A DNA stretch of 64,000 nucleotides from Ruminococcus sp. AM36-2AA (lineage in GTDB: Bacteria; Bacillota; Clostridia; Lachnospirales; Lachnospiraceae): assembly GCF_003461955.1 (NCBI RefSeq), contig NZ_QTYB01000002.1, forward strand, positions 62,001-126,000. Direction: 5' to 3'. Of the stretch, positions 44,604 through 52,261 are shown one piece after another; the stretch's first letter is position 1, and each line of letters begins with the position of its first letter. Position numbers and translations under genes: made by a program. The notes beneath the pieces were generated by a model. The model did no database searches. It had not been told where the DNA came from and saw only the letters and a list, made by a program, of their open reading frames with translations.

Positions 44604-45689
44604 GTGAAAGAAACAGCTTCACAGAGAAAAAAAGATAAGGTGCTCAGAACATCCATGTATGTGGCAGTTCTCATCGGACTTGCAGGATTCCTTATTTTTT
44701 CCATACTTGCAGCCATCACTTTTGGAAATGCGGATCTGTCACTGAAGGATGTATACAGCGTTATCGCTTATAAATTGTTTCATATAAAAAGTCTGTCCGC
44801 CTATGCGGAAGGCGCAGTTCATGATGTTGTGTGGCTGATCCGGCTGCCTAGAGTCCTTCTGGCTCTGGCAGTTGGAATGGCTCTTTCCGTGTGCGGCGTG
44901 GTGATGCAGGCTATCGTGCAGAACCCGCTGGCAGACCCGTATGTGCTGGGTATCTCATCTGGTGCATCTCTGGGTGCCACACTGGCCATCATGCTTGGAA
45001 TCGGAAGCTTTCTTGGTGGAAACTCTGTGGGAATCACAGCTTTCATTGGCGCGATGATCACTTCTTTTGCGGTGATCGCCATTGCAAACATGGGTGGAAA
45101 GGCAACTTCCGCAAAACTGATCCTTGCGGGAATGGCGGTCAGCGCAGTCTGTTCTGCTTTTTCCAATTTTGTCATTTATATTACCAATGACAAAAATGCG
45201 GCAACAGAAGTTATGAAGTGGAGCATGGGAAGTCTTGCCGGAGCAAGCTGGACCAGAGTGGGTGTAATGCTTCCGGTCACGCTGGTGTGCGTGGCTGTTT
45301 TCTGGACGCAGTACCGGAACCTGAATCTGATGCTTCTGGGAGATGACGTATCCATTACCCTTGGAACAGATCTGCACAGACTGCGGACTTTTTATCTGAT
45401 CGTTGCTTCTGTTATGATCGGATTTGCCGTGTACTGTGCCGGTGTAATCGGATTTGTGGGACTGGTGATCCCTCATGTGGTCCGGATCCTTTTTGGAACA
45501 GATCACAGAAAACTGCTCCCCTTAAGTGCGCTTCTTGGTGCATCGTTTCTGATCTGGTGCGATGTGGCATGTCGTGTGATCCTTAAAAATTCCGAGATGC
45601 CCATCGGTGTGCTGGTATCCATTATCGGTGCTCCCTGCTTTATTTATCTGCTTGTGCGGAAATCCTATGGATTCGGAGGTGCCCGGTAA
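44604..45689 (+). CDS. btuC: FecCD-family ABC transporter permease (BtuC-like)
   Basis: 361 residues from a GTG start spaced 8 bases from GGAG. About ten membrane helices; signatures RLPRVLLALAVGMALSVCGVVMQAIVQNPLADPYVLGISSGA and FVGLVIPHVVRILFG are the FecCD hallmarks. The C-terminus overlaps the ATPase gene by one base. It forms the import channel as a homodimer. Confidence 0.93.
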   Translation: MKETASQRKKDKVLRTSMYVAVLIGLAGFLIFSILAAITFGNADLSLKDVYSVIAYKLFHIKSLSAYAEGAVHDVVWLIRLPRVLLALAVGMALSVCGVVMQAIVQNPLADPYVLGISSGASLGATLAIMLGIGSFLGGNSVGITAFIGAMITSFAVIAIANMGGKATSAKLILAGMAVSAVCSAFSNFVIYITNDKNAATEVMKWSMGSLAGASWTRVGVMLPVTLVCVAVFWTQYRNLNLMLLGDDVSITLGTDLHRLRTFYLIVASVMIGFAVYCAGVIGFVGLVIPHVVRILFGTDHRKLLPLSALLGASFLIWCDVACRVILKNSEMPIGVLVSIIGAPCFIYLLVRKSYGFGGAR

Positions 45690-46444
45690 TGAAGATCACC
45701 ACAGAAAATATTCAGGTTGGCTTTCACGCCAGACAGATCCTGAAGGGAATCTCCATGGAATCCCAGGATAAGGAACTGGTAGGAATCATCGGACCAAACG
45801 GAAGCGGAAAATCCACTTTGCTGAAATGCATTTACCGTATTCTGAAACCAGACGCAGGAGCCGTGTATCTGGACGGCGAGGAGCTTCATTCCATGAGTGT
45901 TCGAAGCTCTGCGAAAAAAATGGCCGTGGTGGCACAGCACAATTATTATAATTTTGATTTTACGGTCCGCGAGGTGGTTCTTATGGGGCGTGCGCCTCAT
46001 AAAAAGACTCTGGAACGGGACAATGCAAAAGATTACCAGATCGTGGATGAAGCGCTGAAAACCGTACAGATGGAGGCGTTTGCAGACCGTACCTTTTCCA
46101 CTCTTTCCGGAGGAGAGCAGCAGAGGGTGATCCTGGCAAGAGCACTTGCCCAGCAGACCTCTGCACTGATTCTGGATGAGCCTACCAATCATCTGGACAT
46201 TACCCACCAGATCATGCTGATGGAGCTGGTGAAAAAACTTAATGTAACCGTGATCTCCGCTATTCACGATCTGAATATTGCAGCAGCATACTGTGATAAG
46301 ATCTATGTACTGAAGGACGGAGTTCTGGAAGGTTACGGAACGCCGGAAGAAGTCCTGACCCCGGAGCTGATCCGCAGGATCTATAAAGTAGAAGCGGAGA
46401 TCGTTTACGACAGCCGCGGAAAGATGCATATTTTGTTTTTATGA
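45689..46444 (+). CDS. btuD: ABC transporter ATPase, cobalamin/iron type (BtuD-like)
   Basis: 251 residues. Walker A GPNGSGKST (35-43), Q-loop region AQHNYYNFDF, signature LSGGEQQRV, Walker B LILDEPTNHLD and the H-loop AIHDLN are all present. The ATG overlaps the permease stop (TAATG) with GGAGGTG upstream. It powers the BtuCD importer. Confidence 0.93.
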   Translation: MKITTENIQVGFHARQILKGISMESQDKELVGIIGPNGSGKSTLLKCIYRILKPDAGAVYLDGEELHSMSVRSSAKKMAVVAQHNYYNFDFTVREVVLMGRAPHKKTLERDNAKDYQIVDEALKTVQMEAFADRTFSTLSGGEQQRVILARALAQQTSALILDEPTNHLDITHQIMLMELVKKLNVTVISAIHDLNIAAAYCDKIYVLKDGVLEGYGTPEEVLTPELIRRIYKVEAEIVYDSRGKMHILFL

Positions 46445-46480
46445 TTCTGGCTGTGAGGCGGGATGCATAGAGGGAAAAAG

Positions 46481-46834
46481 ATGAAAAAGATCGGGATTTT
46501 GACATGCCTTAATTCCAATGATGTGTGTACCAGGGCAGGATGTCTGTCTGCATTTCGGGAAAGAAGAGATTTTTTTTCCGGCTATCCGGAAGATACGATT
46601 CTGGCAGCTGTGATGACATGCAACGGATGCAAAGACACCAATGCAAAAGAACCTGCTGAAGATGAGGGGATTTTGGAAAAGGCAGATCGGCTGGTCAGTG
46701 AAAAGATCAGCGTCATCCATGTCGGGGTATGCCGTCTGAATGAGGAAAAAAAGGAATGTCCGCGGATAACACAGATCTGCGGTCTGATAGAAGAACGCGG
46801 GATCAAAGTGATCCGAGGAACCCATAAAGAATAA
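46481..46834 (+). CDS. CGGC-domain predicted metal-binding protein
   Basis: 117 residues from the ATG at 46481 (GAGGG 6 bases upstream). It begins MKKIGILTCLNSNDVCTRAGCLSAF and continues with MTCNGC, GVCRLN and KECPRI. The many Cys residues and layout match the CGGC domain, though the name-giving motif reads CNGC here. Lying 36 bases after the ATPase gene and before the terminator, it is probably controlled by the same cobalamin riboswitch. A role in metal or corrinoid handling is an inference. Confidence 0.78.
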   Translation: MKKIGILTCLNSNDVCTRAGCLSAFRERRDFFSGYPEDTILAAVMTCNGCKDTNAKEPAEDEGILEKADRLVSEKISVIHVGVCRLNEEKKECPRITQICGLIEERGIKVIRGTHKE

Positions 46835-46842
46835 GAGAAAAC

Positions 46843-46885
46843 CGCCGTATCTTTCCGGAAATGCCGGAAATACGGCGATTTTTTT
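46843..46885 (+). terminator. Terminator of the cobalamin transport operon
   Basis: CGCCGTAT pairs with ATACGGCG, with an inner TTCCGG/CCGGAA stem, followed by seven T residues. Confidence 0.93.
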
Positions 46886-46938
46886 ACAGAATGTTTCTGC
46901 GAAAATTTGTGTAAGTTCTGGTAAAACCAGACATATGG

Positions 46939-46947
46939 TGGTATAAT
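46939..46947 (+). promoter_or_regulatory. Extended -10 promoter before the small membrane protein
   Basis: TG-G-TATAAT with a weak -35 (TGGTAA at 46919-46924, 17-base spacer). The leader contains a GCAGCG/CGCTGC hairpin (46973-46995). Confidence 0.55.
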
Positions 46948-47053
46948 AAGAACATTAAAAAAAGGCTCGGGTGCAGCGACCTCAAAAAACGCTGCGCTGC
47001 AGATTTACTGACAGAAAGTACAGCCGAACAGAAAGAAAGGATGGTGCAGTGTT

Positions 47054-47284
47054 ATGAATTTAAATACAACAAAGCTTGAAGAACTGCTTGCGACACTGAA
47101 GAAAAAAGAAGAAGAGAAAGATAAGAATACAGTCCTTTGGGTACTGGCGATCATCGGTGCGGTTGCAGCTGTTGCAGGAATCGCATTTGCAGTATACCGT
47201 TTCTTCGCTCCGGATTATCTGGAGGATTTCGAAGAAGATTTTGATGATGACTTCGATGATTATTTTGAGGACGAGGAAGAGTAA
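47054..47284 (+). CDS. Small single-span membrane protein with very acidic tail
   Basis: 76 residues. A charged N-terminal helix rich in Lys/Glu (about 6-23) precedes one membrane helix (about 26-49). The last ~24 residues are almost all Asp, Glu, Phe and Tyr (LEDFEEDFDDDF and onward). The ribosome binding site is weak (GGTG). Own promoter and own terminator suggest a single-gene unit. Family not recognised; possibly a scaffold or cation-binding peptide. Confidence 0.7.
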   Translation: MNLNTTKLEELLATLKKKEEEKDKNTVLWVLAIIGAVAAVAGIAFAVYRFFAPDYLEDFEEDFDDDFDDYFEDEEE

Positions 47285-47362
47285 GATCTTTCACCGGAAC
47301 AGCTGTTTTGAACAGATCAGAATGGTTGTCTGCAGTGTATGAATATGAGAAGCGGATGATTG

Positions 47363-47393
47363 AAGCCCCGGCGCGATACCGGGGCTTGATTTT
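47363..47393 (+). terminator. Terminator after the small membrane protein
   Basis: AAGCCCCGG pairs with CCGGGGCTT around a 7-base loop, then GATTTTTG. Confidence 0.85.
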
Positions 47394-47398
47394 TGAAT

Positions 47399-47469
47399 GC
47401 AGGCAGTGAAGCGATTGTGTTTGCGAGCAGACCGTAAAGCAAACTTGGAATATTCGATTTACTGCCTGC
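47399..47469 (+). repeat. Large imperfect palindrome upstream of rlmD
   Basis: 47399-47414 pairs with 47454-47469 over 16 positions (one G:U, one mismatch). An inner stem GTTTGC (47419-47424) / GCAAAC (47439-47444) completes a 71-base folded unit. There is no T-run, so it is not a terminator. It may be a dispersed palindromic repeat or a structured leader. Confidence 0.7.
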
Positions 47470-47494
47470 TGCTTATAAGACAGAAAGAGGATTT

Positions 47495-49069
47495 ATGAAA
47501 AAAGGTGAAATTTACGAAGGTGTTATAGAAAAAGTGGAATTTCCAAACAAAGGCTTTGTATGGGTGGATGACCAGAAAGTCATTGTAAAGAACGGAATTC
47601 CGGGACAGAAAGTACGTTTTATGATCAACAAGAAGCGTTCCGGACGGGCGGAGGGACGCCTCTTAGAAGTTCTGGAGAAATCTCCGCTGGAGACAAGAGA
47701 ACCGGCCTGTCAGGAATTCCCGGCCTGTGGCGGCTGTATGTACCAGACCATGAGTTATGAGGCGCAGAAAGAGATGAAGGAGCGCCAGGTAAGGGAACTT
47801 CTGGATGGGGCAGTCAGAGAAAGTATGGATAAGATCGGGAAGAACAGTGATGAGACAGAAGAAACTGAGGATACAGACAAGTTGTATCACTGGGATGGGA
47901 TCTACGGAAGTCCTATCGAGTTTGGATACCGCAACAAGATGGAGTTTTCCTTTGGCGATGAGTATAAGGATGGTCCGCTGTCCCTTGGACTTCATAAGAA
48001 GGGCAGCACTTACGATATCTTGAATACAGATGACTGTAAGCTGGTGCATCCGGATATGACGAAAATCCTTGCCTGTGTGCGGGAGTTTTTCCTGGAACGA
48101 AATGCCAGTTTTTATAAGAAGCTTCAGCATGTGGGATATCTCCGTCACCTTCTTCTTCGAAGAGGCGTCACAAGCGGCGAGATCCTGGTCCATGTGGTAA
48201 CTACCACCCAGGAAGAGTATGATCTGGAACCACTGAAAGAACAGCTCCTTGCACTTCCCCTGGAAGGTAAGATCGTGGGGATCATGCACATTTTAAATGA
48301 TTCTCTGTCCGATGTGGTACAGAGTGATGAGACGAAGATCCTTTATGGAAAGGATTATTTCTACGAAGAACTTCTTGGGCTGAAGTTTAAGATCAGCACG
48401 TTTTCCTTCTTCCAGCCAAACTCCCTGGCGGCGGAGATCCTGTATTCAAAAGTCCGTGAATATGTGGGGGATACCAGAGATAAAGTAGTGTTTGACCTTT
48501 ACAGCGGCACCGGCACCATAGCCCAGCTTGCGGCATCTGTTGCCAGTGAGGTGATCGGCGTGGAGATCGTGGAAGACGCGGTAAAAGCCGCCAGAGAAAA
48601 CGCTGCACTTAACGGCATTGATAACTGCCGTTTTATTGCCGGAGACGTGCTGAAGGTTCTGGACGAGGTGCCGGAGAAACCGGATATGATCATCCTTGAT
48701 CCGCCCAGAGATGGCGTTCACCCCAAAGCCCTTCCAAAGATCCTGGCTTACGGCGTAGACCAGATCGTATACATTTCCTGCAAGGTTACAAGTCTTGTAA
48801 GAGACCTCCCGGCATTTTATGAGGCAGGATATGAGATGACCCACGCCTGTGCAGTGGATCAGTTCTGCCAGGGCGTTCATGTGGAGACGATTGTTCTTTT
48901 GTCCCAACATCGACCCAAGAGTACTTGTCTCGATGAACGCGGCAGTCGGCAAATCGAGATGCAAGCATCTCGGCTTGCCTCGTTGCTCGCGCAAAAACCA
49001 GATGACACGATAGAGAGCGACTTAGATGAGCTGGATGCAACCAGTGCTGAGTTGAAAGCTCGTGATTAG
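47495..49069 (+). CDS. rlmD: 23S rRNA (uracil-5-)-methyltransferase, RlmD/TrmA family
   Basis: 524 residues. A TRAM-like RNA-binding domain (about 1-60), a [4Fe-4S] cluster motif CQEFPACGGC (about 73-82), a SAM-binding core (DLYSGTGTIAQLA, GVEIVEDAVKAA, ILDPPRDG), and the catalytic Cys in YISCK. It methylates uridine C5 in 23S rRNA. The family core ends at about VETIVLLSQ. What follows is a 28-residue insert derived from a palindromic repeat and a short acidic piece that looks like a cut-down version of a longer tail seen in relatives. AAAGAGG precedes the ATG. Confidence 0.92.
   Translation: MKKGEIYEGVIEKVEFPNKGFVWVDDQKVIVKNGIPGQKVRFMINKKRSGRAEGRLLEVLEKSPLETREPACQEFPACGGCMYQTMSYEAQKEMKERQVRELLDGAVRESMDKIGKNSDETEETEDTDKLYHWDGIYGSPIEFGYRNKMEFSFGDEYKDGPLSLGLHKKGSTYDILNTDDCKLVHPDMTKILACVREFFLERNASFYKKLQHVGYLRHLLLRRGVTSGEILVHVVTTTQEEYDLEPLKEQLLALPLEGKIVGIMHILNDSLSDVVQSDETKILYGKDYFYEELLGLKFKISTFSFFQPNSLAAEILYSKVREYVGDTRDKVVFDLYSGTGTIAQLAASVASEVIGVEIVEDAVKAARENAALNGIDNCRFIAGDVLKVLDEVPEKPDMIILDPPRDGVHPKALPKILAYGVDQIVYISCKVTSLVRDLPAFYEAGYEMTHACAVDQFCQGVHVETIVLLSQHRPKSTCLDERGSRQIEMQASRLASLLAQKPDDTIESDLDELDATSAELKARD
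48908..48991 (+). repeat. Palindromic repeat element inserted in-frame in rlmD
   Basis: 84 bases, a multiple of three. The centre is a perfect inverted repeat CGAGATGC-AA-GCATCTCG (48955-48972), extended outward by GGCAA (48948-48952) / TTGCC (48975-48979). It is translated without a stop. The sequence style matches short palindromic repeats dispersed in Lachnospiraceae genomes (from memory; not searched). Confidence 0.75.
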
Positions 49070-49151
49070 AGGGAATGTGTCAGATTGGTAAATGGTATTC
49101 GTAATATGGCAGAAGAGATTGTGTTAAAAGAATTGGTGTTCTAAAGCGTGG

Positions 49152-49174
49152 AAAGCTCCTTCGGGAGCTTTTTG
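49152..49174 (+). terminator. Terminator after rlmD
   Basis: AAAGCTCC-TTCG-GGAGCTTT with T-run. Confidence 0.88.
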
Positions 49175-49220
49175 CTGTTTATAAGATAAATTCTGTCGGA
49201 GATTTATTATAAAACATTGC

Positions 49221-49249
49221 TTTACAAGAAGAATAAAAAAGCATATAAT
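49221..49249 (+). promoter_or_regulatory. Promoter of the ROK regulator
   Basis: TTTACA, 17 bases, TATAAT. Predicted transcription would begin near 49256, so translation must start downstream of that point. Confidence 0.78.
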
Positions 49250-49285
49250 TCTTTTATAATATATTTAATAAAAGAGGGTAAGAAA

Positions 49286-50389
49286 ACGGAAAATAAAGAT
49301 AAAAAAAATATAACAAGAAAAAGAATAATTAATTATGTGCTGAACAATCATGTTACATCCAAGGCGGGAATCGCAAAAGATTTAAATTTGAGTATGCCGA
49401 CTGTGTTAGCAAATGTGAATGACTTGTTAGAAAAAATGGTGTTGGAAGAAACTGGGGAATATGCTTCGACCGGTGGAAGAAAGGCAAAAAGTATAGGGAT
49501 TAATAAGTCATACTGTCATGCAATGGGAATTTTGATTACAGCGAATCATATAGAAATGGTATTAGTAAATCTTGGAGATGAGATTATAAAAAAAGATCGC
49601 ATCCGTTTAAAATTTACGGCAGAATTATCCTATTGTACAGAAGTGGCACAAAAGGTCAAAACTTTTCTTGAAGGCGAATTAGCGAAGGATACGCTACTTG
49701 GGATTGGAGTGGCGATTCCGGGAATTATTGATCAGAAAGAACGGATCGTTTTAAAATCCCATGCTTTAGGTATAGAGAATTATAGTCTGCGCTTTTTAGA
49801 GCAGGCTTTGGAAATTCCAGTATATTTTGAAAACGATGCTAATGCTGCAATGCTTGCAGAAAAAAAGCAAAAGTATCCAAATGCGATATATCTGTCTTTG
49901 AACCACACCTTAGGAGGCGCATTCTGCATAGATGGAAAGCTGTTTCGAGGGCAGAACCAGAAAGCAGGTGAGTTTGGTCACATGATACTCGTTCCCGGTG
50001 GAAGAAAGTGTTATTGTGGTAAATCAGGATGTGCAGATGCATATTGTGCTGCAAGTGTACTGACACAAGATAACAGGCAGTCACTGGATGCATTTATGGA
50101 AAAAATTGAAAGTGGTGATGAAAAAATTTTGCAGACATGGAATGAGTATCTGGATCATCTTGCTGTTTTGATATCAAATCTGCGGATGGCATATGATATG
50201 GATATCATACTAGGAGGTGATGTGGGAGGTGTATTGTCAGATTATATGATACCACTGGGAGAAAAAGTGATGGCATATAATGGCTTTGAGCATGATGTTT
50301 CATACTTAAAAAATTGTTCGTATAAGAAAGAAGCGTCGGCTGTTGGAGCTGCGAAATACTTTTTTACAAAACATATGGCAGAATTGTAA
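49286..50389 (+). CDS. ROK-family transcriptional regulator, probable ACG start
   Basis: About 368 residues. An N-terminal winged helix (ITRKRIINYVLNNHVTSKAGIAKDLNLSMPTV) is followed by a ROK sugar-kinase-like domain with GIGVAIPGI, YFENDANAAMLAE, the zinc motif GGRKCYCGKSGCADAYC and LGGDVGG. It is probably a sugar-responsive repressor of the operon downstream. Start choice: the frame is open from 49217, but the promoter lies inside that stretch. AGAGGG at 49273-49278 is spaced 7 bases from an in-frame ACG at 49286, and no ATG/GTG/TTG fits before the helix-turn-helix. Base composition is visibly AT-rich compared with rlmD. Confidence 0.85.
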   Translation, partial: TENKDKKNITRKRIINYVLNNHVTSKAGIAKDLNLSMPTVLANVNDLLEKMVLEETGEYASTGGRKAKSIGINKSYCHAMGILITANHIEMVLVNLGDEIIKKDRIRLKFTAELSYCTEVAQKVKTFLEGELAKDTLLGIGVAIPGIIDQKERIVLKSHALGIENYSLRFLEQALEIPVYFENDANAAMLAEKKQKYPNAIYLSLNHTLGGAFCIDGKLFRGQNQKAGEFGHMILVPGGRKCYCGKSGCADAYCAASVLTQDNRQSLDAFMEKIESGDEKILQTWNEYLDHLAVLISNLRMAYDMDIILGGDVGGVLSDYMIPLGEKVMAYNGFEHDVSYLKNCSYKKEASAVGAAKYFFTKHMAEL

Positions 50390-50574
50390 ATTTTTTGAAC
50401 GCAGATAAGCAGTACACCGCATCTGGTGCGCAGGGCATCAAGCGTTGGGTAAGGGGATGTTCACTCTGTTGGAGTTAAAAGCTCCCACTGACAGGTTGCA
50501 AAGTGAATGCAGATGTCCGCTTTATATGTGTGAAAAACGAGAAGTTGTGTAAAATTAGAAAAAGATATTATAGT
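50390..50574. other. Non-coding region after the ROK gene, possibly structured
   Basis: No convincing gene. Several short complementary pairs occur (GGAG/CTCC at 50473-50487, GTTCACT/AGTGAAT across 50459-50508), giving a folded look unlike the AT-rich surroundings. It could be a remnant of a mobile element end or an uncharacterised RNA; I cannot assign it. Confidence 0.3.
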
Positions 50575-50621
50575 AAAAAACGGAAAGAAAACAGTAACTA
50601 CGGTTTCCTTTCCGTTTTTTT
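50575..50621 (+). terminator. Terminator between the ROK gene and the dehydrogenase operon
   Basis: AAAAAACGGAAAG pairs with CTTTCCGTTTTTT; long T-run. It can act in both directions. Confidence 0.88.
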
Positions 50622-50693
50622 CGTGTTGATTGTGAAAAATACACAAAAAATGTATTTTAAAATTATGAAATATATAAAATTATGAAAAACATA

Positions 50694-50722
50694 TTGACAA
50701 ATCGTGTTTACAGGATAATAAT
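50694..50722 (+). promoter_or_regulatory. Promoter of the dehydrogenase-transporter-kinase operon
   Basis: TTGACA at 50694-50699 and TAATAAT at 50716-50722 (16-17 base spacer). Downstream the 11-mer AATAAAACAAT occurs twice (50734-50744 and 50758-50768), a possible pair of operator half-sites. Confidence 0.6.
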
Positions 50723-50789
50723 GTAATTACTTTAATAAAACAATTTATAAAAGATCAAATAAAACAATATAAATAAGGAGGAAACAATT

Positions 50790-51842
50790 ATGATAAAAAA
50801 GGAGAAAACAATTATGTTACAGCAGGTAATGACAAATCCAGGAGAAATTATTTTCAGAGAGGTTCCGGTTCCGGAGGTAAAGGAAAATCAGGTGTTGGTA
50901 AAGATTATGAATATTGGTGTTTGTGGATCAGATATTCATGTTTATCATGGAAAACATCCGTTTACAAAATATCCGGTAACACAGGGACATGAGGTTTCTG
51001 GTGAGATTACAGAACTTGGAAAAAATGTCACAGAGTTTCATGTGGGACAGAAGGTGACGATAGAGCCGCAGGTATATTGTGGACACTGCTATCCATGTCG
51101 TCATGGAAAGTATAATCTCTGTGAGGAATTAAAAGTAATGGGATTTCAGACGACAGGAACAGCATCTGAGTATTTTGCAGTGGATGCATCTAAAGTAACA
51201 CCTATTCCAGAAGATATGTCCTATGAAGAAGGAGCTATGATCGAACCTCTTGCGGTGGCAGTTCATGGTGTAAAACAGATGGGCGATGTGGCTGGCATGA
51301 ATATTGTAGTCCTTGGCGCAGGACCGATCGGAAATCTCGTGGCACAGGCAGCAAAAGGAATGGGGGCAGCGAAAGTGATGCTCACAGATATCAGTGATCT
51401 TAGACTGGCAAAGGCAAAAGAATGTGGAATTGATGTGTGTGTGAATACCCAAAATAAAGACTTCGGTGAGGCAATGATCGAAGCATTTGGACCGGATAAG
51501 GCGGATGTGATCTACGATTGTGCCGGAAACAATATCACAATGGGACAGGCAATTAAATATGCAAGAAAAGGAAGCACGATCGTACTGGTGGCTGTTTTTG
51601 CAGGAATGGCAGAAGTAGATCTTGCAGTGGCAAATGACCACGAACTTGACATTAAGAGCACGATGATGTACCGCCATGATGATTACATAGATGGAATCAG
51701 ACTGGTAAATGAGGGCAAAGTTCATTTGAAACCGCTCATCTCAAAGACATTTGCTTTTAAAGATTATCTGAAGGCGTACCAGTATATTGATGATAACCGC
51801 GAGACAACGATGAAAGTAATTATCAACGTCAGTGAAAAGTAA
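50790..51842 (+). CDS. Zinc-dependent alcohol/polyol dehydrogenase (MDR family)
   Basis: 342 residues from ATG 50814, or 350 from ATG 50790; both have an identical-looking ribosome binding site. Numbering from 50814: catalytic zinc ligands Cys37 (GVCGSD) and His59-Glu60 (GHE), structural zinc Cys89, Cys92, Cys95, Cys103, then the Rossmann motif VLGAGPIGNL. It resembles sorbitol/threonine dehydrogenases that oxidise a secondary alcohol with NAD. With a sugar transporter and a fructokinase-type kinase downstream, a polyol such as a hexitol is a plausible substrate; this is inference. Confidence 0.88.
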   Translation: MIKKEKTIMLQQVMTNPGEIIFREVPVPEVKENQVLVKIMNIGVCGSDIHVYHGKHPFTKYPVTQGHEVSGEITELGKNVTEFHVGQKVTIEPQVYCGHCYPCRHGKYNLCEELKVMGFQTTGTASEYFAVDASKVTPIPEDMSYEEGAMIEPLAVAVHGVKQMGDVAGMNIVVLGAGPIGNLVAQAAKGMGAAKVMLTDISDLRLAKAKECGIDVCVNTQNKDFGEAMIEAFGPDKADVIYDCAGNNITMGQAIKYARKGSTIVLVAVFAGMAEVDLAVANDHELDIKSTMMYRHDDYIDGIRLVNEGKVHLKPLISKTFAFKDYLKAYQYIDDNRETTMKVIINVSEK

Positions 51843-51851
51843 GGAGTTCGT

Positions 51852-52243
51852 ATGGAAAATAAATATGGAATTGTCGGAGTTGCTCATATCGGGCTTCCGA
51901 CAAACGATTTGCAGAAAACAGTTGAGTTTTATAAGAGTCTTGGATTTGAAGTAATTATGCAGTCTTATAATGAAAAAGCAGGGGAAAAAGTGGCATTTTT
52001 ACAGATAAAAAATACTGTATAGAGACTTTTGAAAATGGGCAGGCGGCAATGTCAGACGGTGCATACCAACATGTTGCACTTGATGTGGAAGACATTGAAA
52101 GTATGTATCAGAAAATCTGCAATGAAAAATACACAATTATTACAGACGGAATCGAAGAACTGCCATTTTGGGAAAATGGTGTGAAGTTTTTTATGATCAA
52201 GGGCCCAAATGAGGAAAGAATAGAGTTCTGTCAGAAACTCTGA
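51852..52243 (+). pseudogene. VOC/glyoxalase-family protein with a frameshift
   Basis: From the ATG at 51852 (AAGGAG upstream) the product runs MENKYGIVGVAHIGLPTNDL and on to LQIKNTV, then hits TAG at 52020-52022. Moving back one base at the A6 run (52006-52011 region) restores YCIETFENGQAAMSDG and a normal VOC ending (GVKFFMIKGPNEERIEFCQ) to 52243. So either one base is missing or a -1 shift occurs on the A-rich slippery stretch. The complete protein would be about 130 residues, a single VOC unit (lactoylglutathione lyase/epimerase superfamily). Confidence 0.8.
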
Positions 52244-52261
52244 TAAAAATAGGAGGGGCAT

